From the NCBI RefSeq assembly GCF_900106645.1, contig NZ_FNMV01000002.1, forward strand, positions 248,001 to 312,000: a stretch of 64,000 nucleotides of DNA, in the 5' to 3' direction. The stretch is from Flavobacterium degerlachei. GTDB lineage: Bacteria > Bacteroidota > Bacteroidia > Flavobacteriales > Flavobacteriaceae. This document shows, in pieces, positions 41,651 to 51,846 of this stretch; position 1 is the first letter of the stretch, and each line of letters starts with the position of its first letter. The translations under genes and the position numbers were made by a program. Below the pieces are notes generated by a model, which was not told where the DNA came from, ran no database searches, and saw nothing but the letters and a program-made list of their open reading frames with translations.

Positions 41651-44600
41651 TTATTTTCCAATATTAATGTGCACGTAGGTTCTAATTTCCCATTCATTAC
41701 CATACGGAAATCCAACTGGACTTATCGTCGGACTTGTTGCAAATTCAGCAGCATCATTAGGTGAATATCGAGGTGAATTTTGATTAAGTGTTCTCCAAGT
41801 ACCGCGGATTCCAATTTTTGTGTCTGGTAAAATAAACCAATTTGGTTTTCCTACTGAAGTAGACAAATCCATCATTAACTGTAGTGGGTAAGTAAGATTG
41901 AAGTCACGATGGTAATCAAATGGTCCCCAATCATTAATTTTTACAGAGCTTACTAGTTTTGTTTTATTATAAACAACTCTAAGATCTCCTCCAAAACGTT
42001 CCACTAGTCTAGGGTCACTACCATTTGCTTGTGCATTACCAAAGTAAAAATTAGCTATTAAACCATAATCTGGACTTAACTTAGATACTATACGAGTGTT
42101 TGATTCCCATAAATCATGTGCTGGCGCTGAGTTTGGAAAAGCAAAAGTCGAACGACCATCAGCAAGAATACCAATTGCAGCATCCTGAGAATTAGGTAGG
42201 TGACGAAAAACAAAACCAGTACTTATTGCAAATTTTGCATCTTCAACCATATCATTATCCCATTCATACATCCAAGTAGCAGGCGTTGGATCATAAGTAA
42301 AAAGTAACTCTCCTCCTATGGTTTCTCTATTTGCTCTTACTGCAAATGGATCATCCTGAATGTTTCTAAGTCTTCCTGGAGCCTGAACATCATTTGGCAT
42401 CGCCCCAACAATCGGTTTTTGCCATAAAAAGTTAGGTGCTATCTGTAAATTACCAACGCTATAAGTAAACCCTGAAAGAAAATTTACCTGATTTCCGCTT
42501 CCACTATCTTTAAGTCTCCATCCAGTAAAAGTTTTCGTGTTATCCGCACCACCATTGGCAACTAAGCCCATTGCTGCAGCTTGACCATACCAATTAAAAG
42601 CTCCTTCAGAGTACGTTAATTTAACTTTTCCTCCCCAGTTATCCTTTGAATTAATTTTGTCAGTATAAATCACATAACTTCCTGGTTCGCCTTGCGTAAA
42701 TTGAAAAGTCCTTCCGTTCAAGGGTTCTCCACCCCATATACCTCCAAGTTCAACACCTACAGATCCTATTTTTGTTTTTGCGTGAAAAGTAAGTCTTCGT
42801 GTTTTAGGAAGTGGTACCGCTATAGAACTAACCGCTTCTGGAGCATCGGCTATATCCTCGTGGTAAATACCAGTAACATCAAAACGACCTATTGTTCTAC
42901 TGTATTTTAACAACACTGCTGGGTTTGCTCCCCACCATAATTGAGGTCCAAAGGCAGCTTTAAAGCCACTAAATGCTTTTTTACCATCTATTTCAAATCC
43001 TAATGTTTCTCCATTATAGATATCTAGGTTTTGACCATAATTTGCTTCAGGGTATAAACCAAAAAAGTCGCCTTCATATCCCCAATGATAATGTCCCGTT
43101 CTATAGAAACCTCTTAAATCAAAGTCTTTTGCGTTCCAAGTATAACTGGCATTATAAACTTGAATTCTATTTAAATCATTTAGTTCCAGATTGCCTTCAT
43201 CAGTATTAACCGTGCGTGAACGACCTCTATTTTCATAAAAAACTTCATCAATTGGATTTTCTGCAACATGTCCCAAAATGTTAAAATTAACATTAGCCTG
43301 CATATTAGCATTAGGATTCCCTTCAACTCCCACAAAATAAGATTGCATGTGGTCAAAGCCTAACTTATTAGGATATACTGATTTATCAGGATCTGCAGTT
43401 TTTGGCGTTGTAATTAAACTACCTCCAGTATTGTAAGTGGTAAATTCAGCTCTTAAATTACTAAGACGTATCTTTTCACTTGCACCCCCACCTAAAGCCG
43501 CTTTATCACCACGAGCCCTAAGTATCGCGTCCATTAATGAAATACTTGCAAAAGTATTATCTATACTCTCAAGCGTTACCCCTTGAGCATAAGGATTTAC
43601 ATTATGTGCTTCTTTTAATGTATAATAAGCGGCACGTGGATAAAGGTCATAAAGACCACGAGCATCTGTAGGTCCTTTGGCACATATACCAAACCATTCC
43701 TCATTCATGTTATTTTCATTTCCTTTTAAATCCAAAGGGTAACCGCCATTAGACCAAGAGGCATTATTATCATGTATGTCCAGATTTTTTGTTTGACCAA
43801 ATTTCCACCAGCCATCACTAAATTGAAAAGTAAAACCTCCTATAGAATTTCCTGCTTTTCCTAAACCAGCCGCATTTTCATATATTTCCTTCCAGTTGCC
43901 CATTAAATAATAAGCTTGAGATTTCTGATCTTCGCTATTATTGATAGTGTTAAAAGCATCAGCGCCAAACTCTGTAAACATAATTGGTACATTAAGCTCC
44001 TCTTTTACTTTTTGAAAAGCATCTCCAAAAGATACACCACGGTATACATTTGTACCTAATATATCAATGGCTGGGCATTCTTTCTTTATGATGTCCAGAA
44101 AAAGTAAATCTCCATTACAGATAGCCATTGGGTGTGACTTATCCTCTTTTTTCATTTCTACAACAGCTTCATTAAAAAGCTTATACAAAGCATGTGCTCT
44201 AATTGTTGACTTTCTGTCTTCCAAAGGAATATTTTCAGTTTCTGCACCACCCCAAAAAAGACCGTAGTTATTTTCATTACCTAACAAAAACAATAATAAC
44301 CCTGGTGTGTCCTTGTATTCATTTACCATTGCCTTTGATTCAGCCAGTAGTAATTTACGAGTGTTTGCGTCAGAATAATCTGTGTCTGATACCCAAGTCC
44401 CATTTATGGTCAAACCATAACGACCGAAAGTATGATTCAACATAGTATAGATCCCGTAATTTTCATAGATATACTTAATCCATTTTGGTGGGACTCCAGT
44501 ATATTGTCTAATTACATTAACTCCCATGTTTTTTAATAGCCCCATTTCAGCATCAAGTGCTGCTTTAATTACGTCATCAGATTGTTTCCATAAACTATAT

Positions 44601-44776
44601 GTATAATTGGTGCCAATTGGAAAGTAATCCCAATTCATACCATTAATCATAAAGTCTTTGCCATCGACAACTAATTTCATTCCTTTATCATTATTTACAA
44701 CTGCGACATTATTCGATTGTGAAAAACCGGTTGTTGTTAATAAAAAAAGTAATAGTCTTAAAATGTTGTTTTTCAT
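41651..44776 (-). CDS. TIM-barrel glycosidase or transglycosidase fused to a probable outer-membrane beta-barrel
   Basis: The start is set at 44776 to give the signal peptide MKNNILRLLLFLLTTTGFSQ; an upstream in-frame ATG adds 13 residues. About residues 35-400 resemble a GH2/GH72-like TIM barrel, with probable acid/base Glu in LLGNENNYG and nucleophile Glu in PIMFTEFGADAF. From about 430 the remaining 600 residues are amphipathic beta-strands with many aromatic residues (VLLKYSRTIGRFDVTGIYHE, AFNWYGQAAAMGLV, LIANFYFGNAQANG), as in an outer-membrane barrel, ending IRTYVHINIGK. Such a fusion would anchor the enzyme in the outer membrane. First structural gene of the glucan cluster. Confidence 0.72.
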   Translation of the reverse strand: MKNNILRLLLFLLTTTGFSQSNNVAVVNNDKGMKLVVDGKDFMINGMNWDYFPIGTNYTYSLWKQSDDVIKAALDAEMGLLKNMGVNVIRQYTGVPPKWIKYIYENYGIYTMLNHTFGRYGLTINGTWVSDTDYSDANTRKLLLAESKAMVNEYKDTPGLLLFLLGNENNYGLFWGGAETENIPLEDRKSTIRAHALYKLFNEAVVEMKKEDKSHPMAICNGDLLFLDIIKKECPAIDILGTNVYRGVSFGDAFQKVKEELNVPIMFTEFGADAFNTINNSEDQKSQAYYLMGNWKEIYENAAGLGKAGNSIGGFTFQFSDGWWKFGQTKNLDIHDNNASWSNGGYPLDLKGNENNMNEEWFGICAKGPTDARGLYDLYPRAAYYTLKEAHNVNPYAQGVTLESIDNTFASISLMDAILRARGDKAALGGGASEKIRLSNLRAEFTTYNTGGSLITTPKTADPDKSVYPNKLGFDHMQSYFVGVEGNPNANMQANVNFNILGHVAENPIDEVFYENRGRSRTVNTDEGNLELNDLNRIQVYNASYTWNAKDFDLRGFYRTGHYHWGYEGDFFGLYPEANYGQNLDIYNGETLGFEIDGKKAFSGFKAAFGPQLWWGANPAVLLKYSRTIGRFDVTGIYHEDIADAPEAVSSIAVPLPKTRRLTFHAKTKIGSVGVELGGIWGGEPLNGRTFQFTQGEPGSYVIYTDKINSKDNWGGKVKLTYSEGAFNWYGQAAAMGLVANGGADNTKTFTGWRLKDSGSGNQVNFLSGFTYSVGNLQIAPNFLWQKPIVGAMPNDVQAPGRLRNIQDDPFAVRANRETIGGELLFTYDPTPATWMYEWDNDMVEDAKFAISTGFVFRHLPNSQDAAIGILADGRSTFAFPNSAPAHDLWESNTRIVSKLSPDYGLIANFYFGNAQANGSDPRLVERFGGDLRVVYNKTKLVSSVKINDWGPFDYHRDFNLTYPLQLMMDLSTSVGKPNWFILPDTKIGIRGTWRTLNQNSPRYSPNDAAEFATSPTISPVGFPYGNEWEIRTYVHINIGK

Positions 44777-45171
44777 ATTAATTTTAGTTTTAGTTTGTTC
44801 TTTAAAAAATACCATCCTTATTAATGGTTGCGTCTTTTCTTAGTAGTAATTATTCATTTAGTAATTTGGGATTAATTTGAATCCTATTTAATAATAAGGG
44901 GAATGGATTAGAAAAGATGTGGTTCTGATTAGTTCATTCGAAACCTTATATAAATAAGATAAAAATCAGAATAAAGGAAAAGGATAGATGTTTTGGTTTC
45001 ATATAGTTTGTAGCTTTATTTGTGAATTATAAAATTAGCAGGACTTACCGCTAATACATTAAAAATAACCTCTACAAAAAACATACAAGATAAAAAAAAG
45101 GCATTTTTAGACACAATAATTCAAAAAAGTCAGAAAAACATTGTGAATTTAAAAATCTTGATAGTGTTAAA
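44777..45171. other. Leader region of the glucan-utilisation operon
   Basis: A gene-free stretch of about 395 bases precedes the first structural gene on the minus strand. It is AT-rich and shows no exact TAnnTTTG on that strand. It should hold the promoter and the binding site of the LuxR-type regulator encoded just upstream, but I could not identify an operator. Confidence 0.45.
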
Positions 45172-45209
45172 AAAAATAAAAAAACCACAACATTTTATCA
45201 ATGTTGTGG
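45172..45209 (-). terminator. Terminator after the LuxR-type regulator gene
   Basis: An 11-bp stem (45183-45193 with 45199-45209) with a 5-base loop is followed on the minus strand by a T-rich run. It lies about 36 bases beyond the regulator stop. Confidence 0.83.
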
Positions 45210-45244
45210 TAATGTATAGTTATTTCCAATCTTACAAAGTACAA

Positions 45245-48046
45245 CTATACGGCTAGAATATACTCAACAAGTCCTTGTTCATGTGACAAATCCATTTTTT
45301 TACGCAAACGATATCTTTTTATCTCTACACTTCGCACAGAAATATTCAACAGAGGTGCTATTTCTTTAGAAGAAAGATTTAATCTAAGATAAGCACAAAG
45401 TCTCAAGTCACTTGGCGTTAATAATGGATGTGCTGCTTTTACTTTTTTCAAAAACTCCTTATCAGTATTTTCAAATGCCTCTTTAAAAACGCTCCAGGAA
45501 TCCTTTTCGGTAATGTTATTGTTAATAATAGATATCACCGACTTGACTGCTCTATTATCATCCTTGTTCGTTTTTTTCAAGTCTTCCTTAATAATCGCCA
45601 ACAATTCATTCTTATTATGCAAATTCATCGTTGAAGCTGCCAGCTCTCTGCTTTTTGCATCGACATCACCCAATAGCTGTTCGTTCCTCACTCTCATCAT
45701 TTGTTGCTCATTTTCCAATTCTTTAATCTCCAGTAAAAGATTATTTTCCTCAATTAACTTATCCTCCTTCTTTTTGTAATAGTTCTTATACGCTTTATGG
45801 ATAAATCGTGCTAAAACAATACCAATCAAGAAATAAAAAAACAATGCTATATTAGTCCTATACCAGGGTTTAAGGACTGTAAAAGCATAGCTAGCAGTAT
45901 TTCCTATCAAGGAATTTGCAAATTTAGTTCTCACTTTAAATACATACTGACCCGAAGGCAAATTTTTAAAATTCACGGTGGTTCCTGTACTCCAATCACT
46001 CCATTCATCTTGAAATCCTTCCAGTAAGTACTGATATTCAGCATTGATGTATTTGTTATATTCAGGTACCGTGTAGTTAAAAATTATGTTATTTTCATCA
46101 TATTTAAATCTGCCTTCTTCCCTTATAGAATTATTTTTGAAATCTTCATTCAACTTATTTGTAGCAATATTTGAAATAGTTACATTGTAATTATTAAAAC
46201 TCAGATCATTGATATTCATAGTATAATAACCATCAGTGGTCCCAATAAGATAATCATAATTTGAGATCTGCTCTATATTTTCAAAACCAGACATTGAATT
46301 TGTTAAGGAAGTTGGAATAGGAATTACATTTTGCTTCAATTGATTACTTAATTTACTCAATGAGAAATAATGGATATAATTTTTAGAGAACAACCATATT
46401 TTATTCGAATTATCGACAATCAATTTCCCTGAAGTATATTCATCTTTTTCAAAAACCGAACTCAAAACTTTATCTTTTTCAAATAGCTTTGATTTATTAT
46501 TCAGTTTAAAGATCCCCTCTTTATAAGCATAATAAATCGTATTATTATATTTTATCAATCCGGCATTTTTCCCTTTTTTGGGCTGTTCATAGGCAGTAAA
46601 CACCTTTGTTTTACGTAACTTATTATCAAGCTGTAATCTAAAAACTCCTTTATATTCATGACTAATATATACTTCCAAAGCATCCGTAATCTCGAAATAT
46701 CGCGCTGAATAATCAAAACCTGCTATTTTATTTCTAAAACGCCACTGATTATTAACTTTCTCCAATATTGAAATCCCAAAATAGTTCCCTTGGAGCAAAA
46801 GTCCTTTTTGATTTGGAATCGTTTCAAATTTCCAAGTTCCTGATTTTGAGAATATATTTTTTGCAGCACCATTTTCTATAATAAATGTTCCAGAATCATG
46901 CCCGCAAAACAAGCTGCCATCGTATTCGAATAAGGACCAAACTTGCCCTTTAGTACCATTTATAAATTTAAACTCTCCACTACTCAGATAGTCTTTATAA
47001 AACAAGCCTTGATTTGTACCTATGTATAATCTTCCTTTATACAATTTAGAGGCATATACTGTACCCAAAATACCGGTGTCATCAACAAAATTTTTAATGG
47101 GGGACTGAAGGTTAATACAATTAATTCCGTTATCTAATCCCACCCAAAGATTCTTATCAGCATCTTCAAACACAGACAACGCTGTATTATTACTCAATCC
47201 TTTATTTTGAGAAATATGATATTTAATCCCTCCTTTAGCAGTTAAAATAAAAATTCCATTTGACACTGTACCAATAACATAACTACCGTCCGATAGCAAA
47301 TGACTGCTATAAACACTATTTGCCATCATTTCCGCATCAGCTTCTGTCGAAAATTTAGATAAATTCACTCCGTTCAACCTATAAAAACCGTTCAATTGTG
47401 TTTGAATCAATAAGCCTTCATCTGTTGAAAAAACATTAACAATCCTATTATTTTTTAAAATTGGATTATTGGAAACCAATCGAGCTTTTCCACTTTCTAT
47501 TTCAAAAAGACCTTCACTAATCGTTTGAAAGTAAATCGAATTTTTAGTACTGAAAGATTTGGTAATTTTATTCTTTGGTGCAATTACTTTAAATTGATTT
47601 GTCTTGCTATCATAAATATATATTCTGTCCAATGACTGAAAAATAACCCAGTGATCATAGTTTAATATGTTCCAAAACTGTTCTTCATCTAGAATATTCT
47701 TTTTTATAGTTTTACTAAGTGAGGTGTATTTTAGCTTTCCTGTAGCTTGCCTGGTCCAGTATCCAAATTCCATATAACTACCAGTGTATATTTTATTACC
47801 AATCACTTTTACGGAACGTAATATAGTCTCGTTTGGCGAAGGATACAATTCCCAATTAGAACCGTTAAATTCCAATAGCCCTTCATTGTTTGCAAAGAAA
47901 AGGTAATGATTTTCGTCTTGAGAAATCATCCAGTTTTGATTTCCTGCTCCATAAGTAAACGGCGCATACTTTACAATTGGAGGTAACTCCTGTGAAAAAA
48001 CACAACAACATATCAAAAAAAGTGCAATACAAAATTTACTTTTCAT
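45245..48046 (-). CDS. Membrane-spanning propeller/Y_Y_Y sensor with C-terminal LuxR-type HTH
   Basis: The 933-residue protein has a signal peptide, a long periplasmic beta-propeller (about 30-640) with two-component-regulator propeller repeats such as VFEDADKNLWVGLDNGINCI, and a triple-tyrosine Ig-like domain (about 650-745, EYQYLLEGFQDEWSDWS, FKNLPSGQYVFKVRT). One membrane helix (about 750-770, NIALFFYFLIGIVLARFI) and a coiled coil follow. The C-terminus is a LuxR/GerE-type HTH (LRLNLSSKEIAPLLNISVRS). It resembles hybrid two-component sensors but lacks kinase and receiver domains, so it would bind DNA directly from the membrane. It is placed to control the glucan genes downstream. Confidence 0.87.
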   Translation of the reverse strand: MKSKFCIALFLICCCVFSQELPPIVKYAPFTYGAGNQNWMISQDENHYLFFANNEGLLEFNGSNWELYPSPNETILRSVKVIGNKIYTGSYMEFGYWTRQATGKLKYTSLSKTIKKNILDEEQFWNILNYDHWVIFQSLDRIYIYDSKTNQFKVIAPKNKITKSFSTKNSIYFQTISEGLFEIESGKARLVSNNPILKNNRIVNVFSTDEGLLIQTQLNGFYRLNGVNLSKFSTEADAEMMANSVYSSHLLSDGSYVIGTVSNGIFILTAKGGIKYHISQNKGLSNNTALSVFEDADKNLWVGLDNGINCINLQSPIKNFVDDTGILGTVYASKLYKGRLYIGTNQGLFYKDYLSSGEFKFINGTKGQVWSLFEYDGSLFCGHDSGTFIIENGAAKNIFSKSGTWKFETIPNQKGLLLQGNYFGISILEKVNNQWRFRNKIAGFDYSARYFEITDALEVYISHEYKGVFRLQLDNKLRKTKVFTAYEQPKKGKNAGLIKYNNTIYYAYKEGIFKLNNKSKLFEKDKVLSSVFEKDEYTSGKLIVDNSNKIWLFSKNYIHYFSLSKLSNQLKQNVIPIPTSLTNSMSGFENIEQISNYDYLIGTTDGYYTMNINDLSFNNYNVTISNIATNKLNEDFKNNSIREEGRFKYDENNIIFNYTVPEYNKYINAEYQYLLEGFQDEWSDWSTGTTVNFKNLPSGQYVFKVRTKFANSLIGNTASYAFTVLKPWYRTNIALFFYFLIGIVLARFIHKAYKNYYKKKEDKLIEENNLLLEIKELENEQQMMRVRNEQLLGDVDAKSRELAASTMNLHNKNELLAIIKEDLKKTNKDDNRAVKSVISIINNNITEKDSWSVFKEAFENTDKEFLKKVKAAHPLLTPSDLRLCAYLRLNLSSKEIAPLLNISVRSVEIKRYRLRKKMDLSHEQGLVEYILAV

Positions 48047-48230
48047 CTGGGGAATGGGATTAATTTATCGTAAAACTAAAAATTAAAACACAATAAAATT
48101 ATTAAAAGAAAATATTTAAACCATACAGCAACAAAAAACAATATTGCACTACTATTTTTCTAACTCTATTTCTATTCTTCTAACAAAAATTTGTGACTTG
48201 TTCAGCCTTTCTTCTCCGCTGAAAATTGAT

Positions 48231-48238
48231 TACTTTTG
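48231..48238 (+). promoter_or_regulatory. Minus-7 element for uvrA
   Basis: TACTTTTG matches TAnnTTTG exactly and lies 20 bases before the chosen uvrA start at 48258. It supports that start, since the longer frame starting at 48144 would place the promoter inside the gene. A CTTTC about 20 bases upstream is a weak minus-33 candidate. Confidence 0.5.
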
Positions 48239-48257
48239 TAGAAATACAATATTTTTT

Positions 48258-51044
48258 ATGCAAGTTGACTTTTCAAAGATAGATCCAAAGAAAAACATCA
48301 TAATAAAAGGGGCAGAAGTACACAATTTAAAAAGTGTGGACGTCGTGATTCCTAGAAACAAACTGGTTGTAATCACTGGGCTTTCTGGTTCAGGAAAATC
48401 CAGTCTGGCTTTCGATACTTTGTACGCCGAAGGGCAGCGCCGTTATGTAGAAAGCTTATCATCCTATGCGAGGCAATTCCTTGGACGACTAGACAAGCCA
48501 AAGGTAGAATATATTAAAGGGATCGCTCCCGCTATTGCCATTGAGCAAAAGGTAAATACTACTAATGCCCGATCTACAGTAGGAACTTCTACTGAGATTT
48601 ACGATTACATGAAATTATTGTTTGCACGAATTGGGAGGACATTTTCACCCGTTTCTGGACAAGAAGTCAAAAAAAATACTGTGACTGATGTTGTCACTGA
48701 TGTGAAAAGTTTTGAATTAGATAGCAAATGGCTTCTTTTAGCACCGATACACTTAGAAGAAGGAAGGAAACTTGAAGACAAACTAAAAGTACTGTTACAA
48801 CAAGGTTTTTCGCGAATTTTGGTTGATAATCAAATGATCCGTTTGGACGAAATCGACCAACATTCTTTAGACAATAAAGAGGTTACTCTAATCATTGACC
48901 GAATAGTAGTTAAAGAAGAAGAAGAATTTTTCAATCGTTTAGCTGATGCAGTGCAAACTGCCTTTTATGAAGGAAAAGGAATCTGTCACTTGCAACAATT
49001 AAATTCGGAAAAAAGATTCTCTTACTCCAATAATTTTGAGTTGGACGGAATCACCTTCTTAGAACCAAACGTACACTTGTTTAGTTTTAACAACCCTTAT
49101 GGCGCCTGTCCTATCTGTGAAGGATACGGAAACATTATTGGCATTGACGCTGAGCTTGTTGTTCCTAACACCACGTTGTCTATATATGAAAATGCACTTT
49201 TCCCATGGCGTGGCGAAAGTATGAGTTGGTTTAGAGACGAGTTAGTAAACAATGCCTACAAATTTGATTTCCCTATCCACAAACCTTTCTATCAACTGAA
49301 CGAGGATCAGAAAGAGTTACTTTGGACAGGAAATAAATATTTTCAAGGTCTAAACGACTTTTTCAAAGAATTAGAAGAGAAAAATTATAAAATACAAAAT
49401 CGCGTAATGCTTTCGCGTTACCGCGGTAAAACAAAATGCTATTCTTGTAAAGGAAAGCGTTTGCGTATTGAGGCTTCCTATGTAAAAATCAACTCAAAAA
49501 CAGTTTCTGACTTGGTAGATTTACCAATAAAACACTTAGTGACGTTTTTCGAAGGTTTGGAATTAGATGTTTACGAGCAGCAAATTGCCCGTCGTTTATT
49601 ATTAGAAATCAACAATAGATTATCTTTCTTAACTGAAGTAGGACTAGATTACCTAACTTTAAATAGGAACTCCTCTACCCTTTCTGGTGGAGAATCGCAG
49701 CGCATCAATTTAGCGACCTCACTTGGAAGTAGCTTGGTGGGCTCCATGTATATATTAGATGAACCTAGTATTGGTTTGCATCCAAAAGATACGGAGCGCT
49801 TGATAAAAGTACTGCTTTCATTACGTGATTTAGGCAATACCGTAATTGTGGTGGAACACGATGAAGACATCATGAAGGCTGCCGATATGATTATTGATAT
49901 TGGCCCTGAAGCAGGTTCTTTTGGAGGAGAATTAGTAGCACAAGGTACATTTGAGGAAATCTTAAAATCAACTTCACTGACCGCTCAATATTTAAATGGC
50001 GATCTTGAAATTACAGTTCCCGAAAAACGTCGTGCTTTCAAGAATTTCATAGAGATAAAAGGCGCGCGAGAAAATAACTTACAAAATATAGATGTCCTCT
50101 TTCCTCTTGACGTTCTTACTGTAATTACTGGTGTTTCCGGAAGTGGTAAAAGTACGTTAGTTAAGAAAATCTTGTTTCCAGCAATGCAAAAAAAACTGGA
50201 GAATGTGGGTGAGAAAGCAGGACAATTCACCGAAATCAGCGGTTCATTTTCCCAAATAAAACACATTGAATATGTGGATCAAAACCCAATAGGTAGAAGT
50301 TCCCGTTCCAATCCAGTGACCTATATCAAGGCCTACGATGATATTAGAGATTTATTTGCCAAAGAAAAATTATCAAAGATTAGAGGCTACTTGCCTAAAC
50401 ATTTTTCTTTTAATGTAGACGGAGGGCGATGTGAAACCTGTAAAGGCGAGGGTTCTATAAATGTCGAAATGGTTTTCATGGCTGATGTTCAATTACCATG
50501 CGAAACTTGCAACGGAAAACGATTTAAGAAAGAAGTGCTTGAAGTGGCATTTGCGGGCAAAAACATCCATGATATTCTAACAATGACTATCGATGATGCT
50601 GTAGCCTTTTTTGAAACAAATGAGCAACATAAAATAACGCAGAAACTGAAACCCCTGCAAGATGTGGGATTGGGATACGTACAATTAGGTCAGTCTTCTT
50701 CAACACTATCTGGAGGAGAAGCACAAAGAATAAAACTGGCTTCTTTCCTTGTAAAAGGAGCGACAAAAGATAAAGCGCTGTTTGTATTTGACGAACCTAC
50801 CACAGGGCTACATTTTCATGATATCAAAAAACTATTAGCCTCTTTTGAAGCCTTAATAGCAAAAGGGCACTCCATTCTTGTCATAGAGCACAACCTTGAT
50901 TTGATAAAATGTGCCGATTGGATTATTGATTTGGGACCAGAAGGTGGTGAAAATGGAGGTGAACTTTTGGCCGTAGGAACTCCGGAACAAATTGTTAAGA
51001 TAAAAGAATCCGTTACCGGAAAATACCTGAAAGACAAACTTTAG
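48258..51044 (+). CDS. uvrA: Excinuclease ABC subunit A
   Basis: UvrA finds bulky DNA lesions and loads UvrB in nucleotide excision repair. From the ATG at 48258 the protein has 928 residues, the usual length; the frame is open upstream to 48144, but that extension is not family-like. Both ABC modules are complete: Walker [10 protein letters not shown] (41-49) and GVSGSGKST, signatures [16 protein letters not shown] and [16 protein letters not shown], and Walker [13 protein letters not shown] and [11 protein letters not shown]. Zinc motifs are seen in CPICEGYG with CYSCKGKR and in CETCKGEG with CETCNGKR. Cytoplasmic; single gene unit with terminator. Confidence 0.96.
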   Translation: MQVDFSKIDPKKNIIIKGAEVHNLKSVDVVIPRNKLVVITGLSGSGKSSLAFDTLYAEGQRRYVESLSSYARQFLGRLDKPKVEYIKGIAPAIAIEQKVNTTNARSTVGTSTEIYDYMKLLFARIGRTFSPVSGQEVKKNTVTDVVTDVKSFELDSKWLLLAPIHLEEGRKLEDKLKVLLQQGFSRILVDNQMIRLDEIDQHSLDNKEVTLIIDRIVVKEEEEFFNRLADAVQTAFYEGKGICHLQQLNSEKRFSYSNNFELDGITFLEPNVHLFSFNNPYGACPICEGYGNIIGIDAELVVPNTTLSIYENALFPWRGESMSWFRDELVNNAYKFDFPIHKPFYQLNEDQKELLWTGNKYFQGLNDFFKELEEKNYKIQNRVMLSRYRGKTKCYSCKGKRLRIEASYVKINSKTVSDLVDLPIKHLVTFFEGLELDVYEQQIARRLLLEINNRLSFLTEVGLDYLTLNRNSSTLSGGESQRINLATSLGSSLVGSMYILDEPSIGLHPKDTERLIKVLLSLRDLGNTVIVVEHDEDIMKAADMIIDIGPEAGSFGGELVAQGTFEEILKSTSLTAQYLNGDLEITVPEKRRAFKNFIEIKGARENNLQNIDVLFPLDVLTVITGVSGSGKSTLVKKILFPAMQKKLENVGEKAGQFTEISGSFSQIKHIEYVDQNPIGRSSRSNPVTYIKAYDDIRDLFAKEKLSKIRGYLPKHFSFNVDGGRCETCKGEGSINVEMVFMADVQLPCETCNGKRFKKEVLEVAFAGKNIHDILTMTIDDAVAFFETNEQHKITQKLKPLQDVGLGYVQLGQSSSTLSGGEAQRIKLASFLVKGATKDKALFVFDEPTTGLHFHDIKKLLASFEALIAKGHSILVIEHNLDLIKCADWIIDLGPEGGENGGELLAVGTPEQIVKIKESVTGKYLKDKL

Positions 51045-51073
51045 AACAAAAGACCACATACCTACTTATAAAT

Positions 51074-51113
51074 AAAGAACGGCCGATTTACATATGTAAA
51101 TCGGCCGTTCTTT
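51074..51113. terminator. 40-base perfect palindrome, bidirectional terminator
   Basis: Bases 51074-51093 and 51094-51113 are exact reverse complements. The stem is GC-rich at its base (CGGCCG) and flanked by A-rich and T-rich sequence. It lies 30 bases after the uvrA stop and before a convergent gene. Confidence 0.86.
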
Positions 51114-51162
51114 TAACTACAAACAAATTATTCTAATCCGCTCTAAAAGTGAATTAGAATAA

Positions 51163-51459
51163 TTAATTATAACATTTATCTTCAAATGTATTTCCATCTT
51201 CATCTATAGCGATCAAAATTCTTGTCTCTTTTGAGGAAACGCAACACTGATAAATCCATGGTAAAGACCATACACCAAGTGTAATGCAAGACAGCAATAA
51301 ATTAAAATTATGGTTAACTTTTTTTCTTTTTTTTGACAAAACCGCAAAAGGTAATTTATCATTTCTTTCCTCTATCTCAAACCCTTTACTCATTTTATCC
51401 TTTAAGGCTTTTGAAAATTTGAGTAAGTTCTCTTCGTTGGTAATTTGGGTAATTTTCAT
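51163..51459 (-). CDS. Small hypothetical membrane protein
   Basis: The 98-residue protein has a charged, Lys-rich N-terminal half (KALKDKMSKGFEIEERNDKL, then SKKRKKVNHN) and one hydrophobic segment at about 53-72 (LLLSCITLGVWSLPWIYQCC), ending in an acidic tail with four residues around DEDGNTFED. I recognise no family. It stands alone between terminator-like elements, with no obvious partner. A short inverted repeat (ATTCTAAT ... ATTAGAAT, about 51131-51161) follows its stop. Confidence 0.55.
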   Translation of the reverse strand: MKITQITNEENLLKFSKALKDKMSKGFEIEERNDKLPFAVLSKKRKKVNHNFNLLLSCITLGVWSLPWIYQCCVSSKETRILIAIDEDGNTFEDKCYN

Positions 51460-51730
51460 CCTTTTTTATCCTTTTTATTCTGATTAATTCCTTTAAGAAT
51501 ATTTTATAAAATTAAGCAGATGATTCATTCCCCACAATACCCACTTTTAGTGATATTTGATAAATCTTTCTGCGACTATAAATTGAATTATTAATTTATT
51601 TAAAGCAAATATATTTGATAATTGAAAACATATCATTACACTTTAATCATAATAATTTATAAAATTCACAGAAGACAACTCCATGATACAGTAGTAAATA
51701 AGAGTCGAAAAAGCAAAACAACCTTATCTA
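51460..51730. other. Gene-free AT-rich region
   Basis: Nothing convincing is present. A 62-codon frame from 51622 runs through the terminator at 51731-51770 and has a low-complexity, Lys/Thr-rich product, so I do not call it a gene. Confidence 0.5.
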
Positions 51731-51770
51731 AAACAAAAAAAACTACCCCAAGCATGATTAGAGGTAGTTT
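51731..51770 (-). terminator. Terminator after the flippase gene
   Basis: An 8-bp stem (51740-51747 with 51763-51770) is followed on the minus strand by a T-rich run. It would end the minus-strand block that begins with the YfhO gene. Confidence 0.65.
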
Positions 51771-51846
51771 CTTTATTCATTCACAAAAAACCTATAAGCA
51801 GGCTGTTTAGTGCATGAATTATTTAGTCATATTAGTGAGTGACTAA

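Noticed and set aside
48144..48257. Extended N-terminus of UvrA
   Set aside because: The extension is not family-like, and a good promoter element lies inside it at 48231.
51622..51810. 62-codon open frame
   Set aside because: Low-complexity Lys/Thr-rich product running through a terminator hairpin; no coding character.
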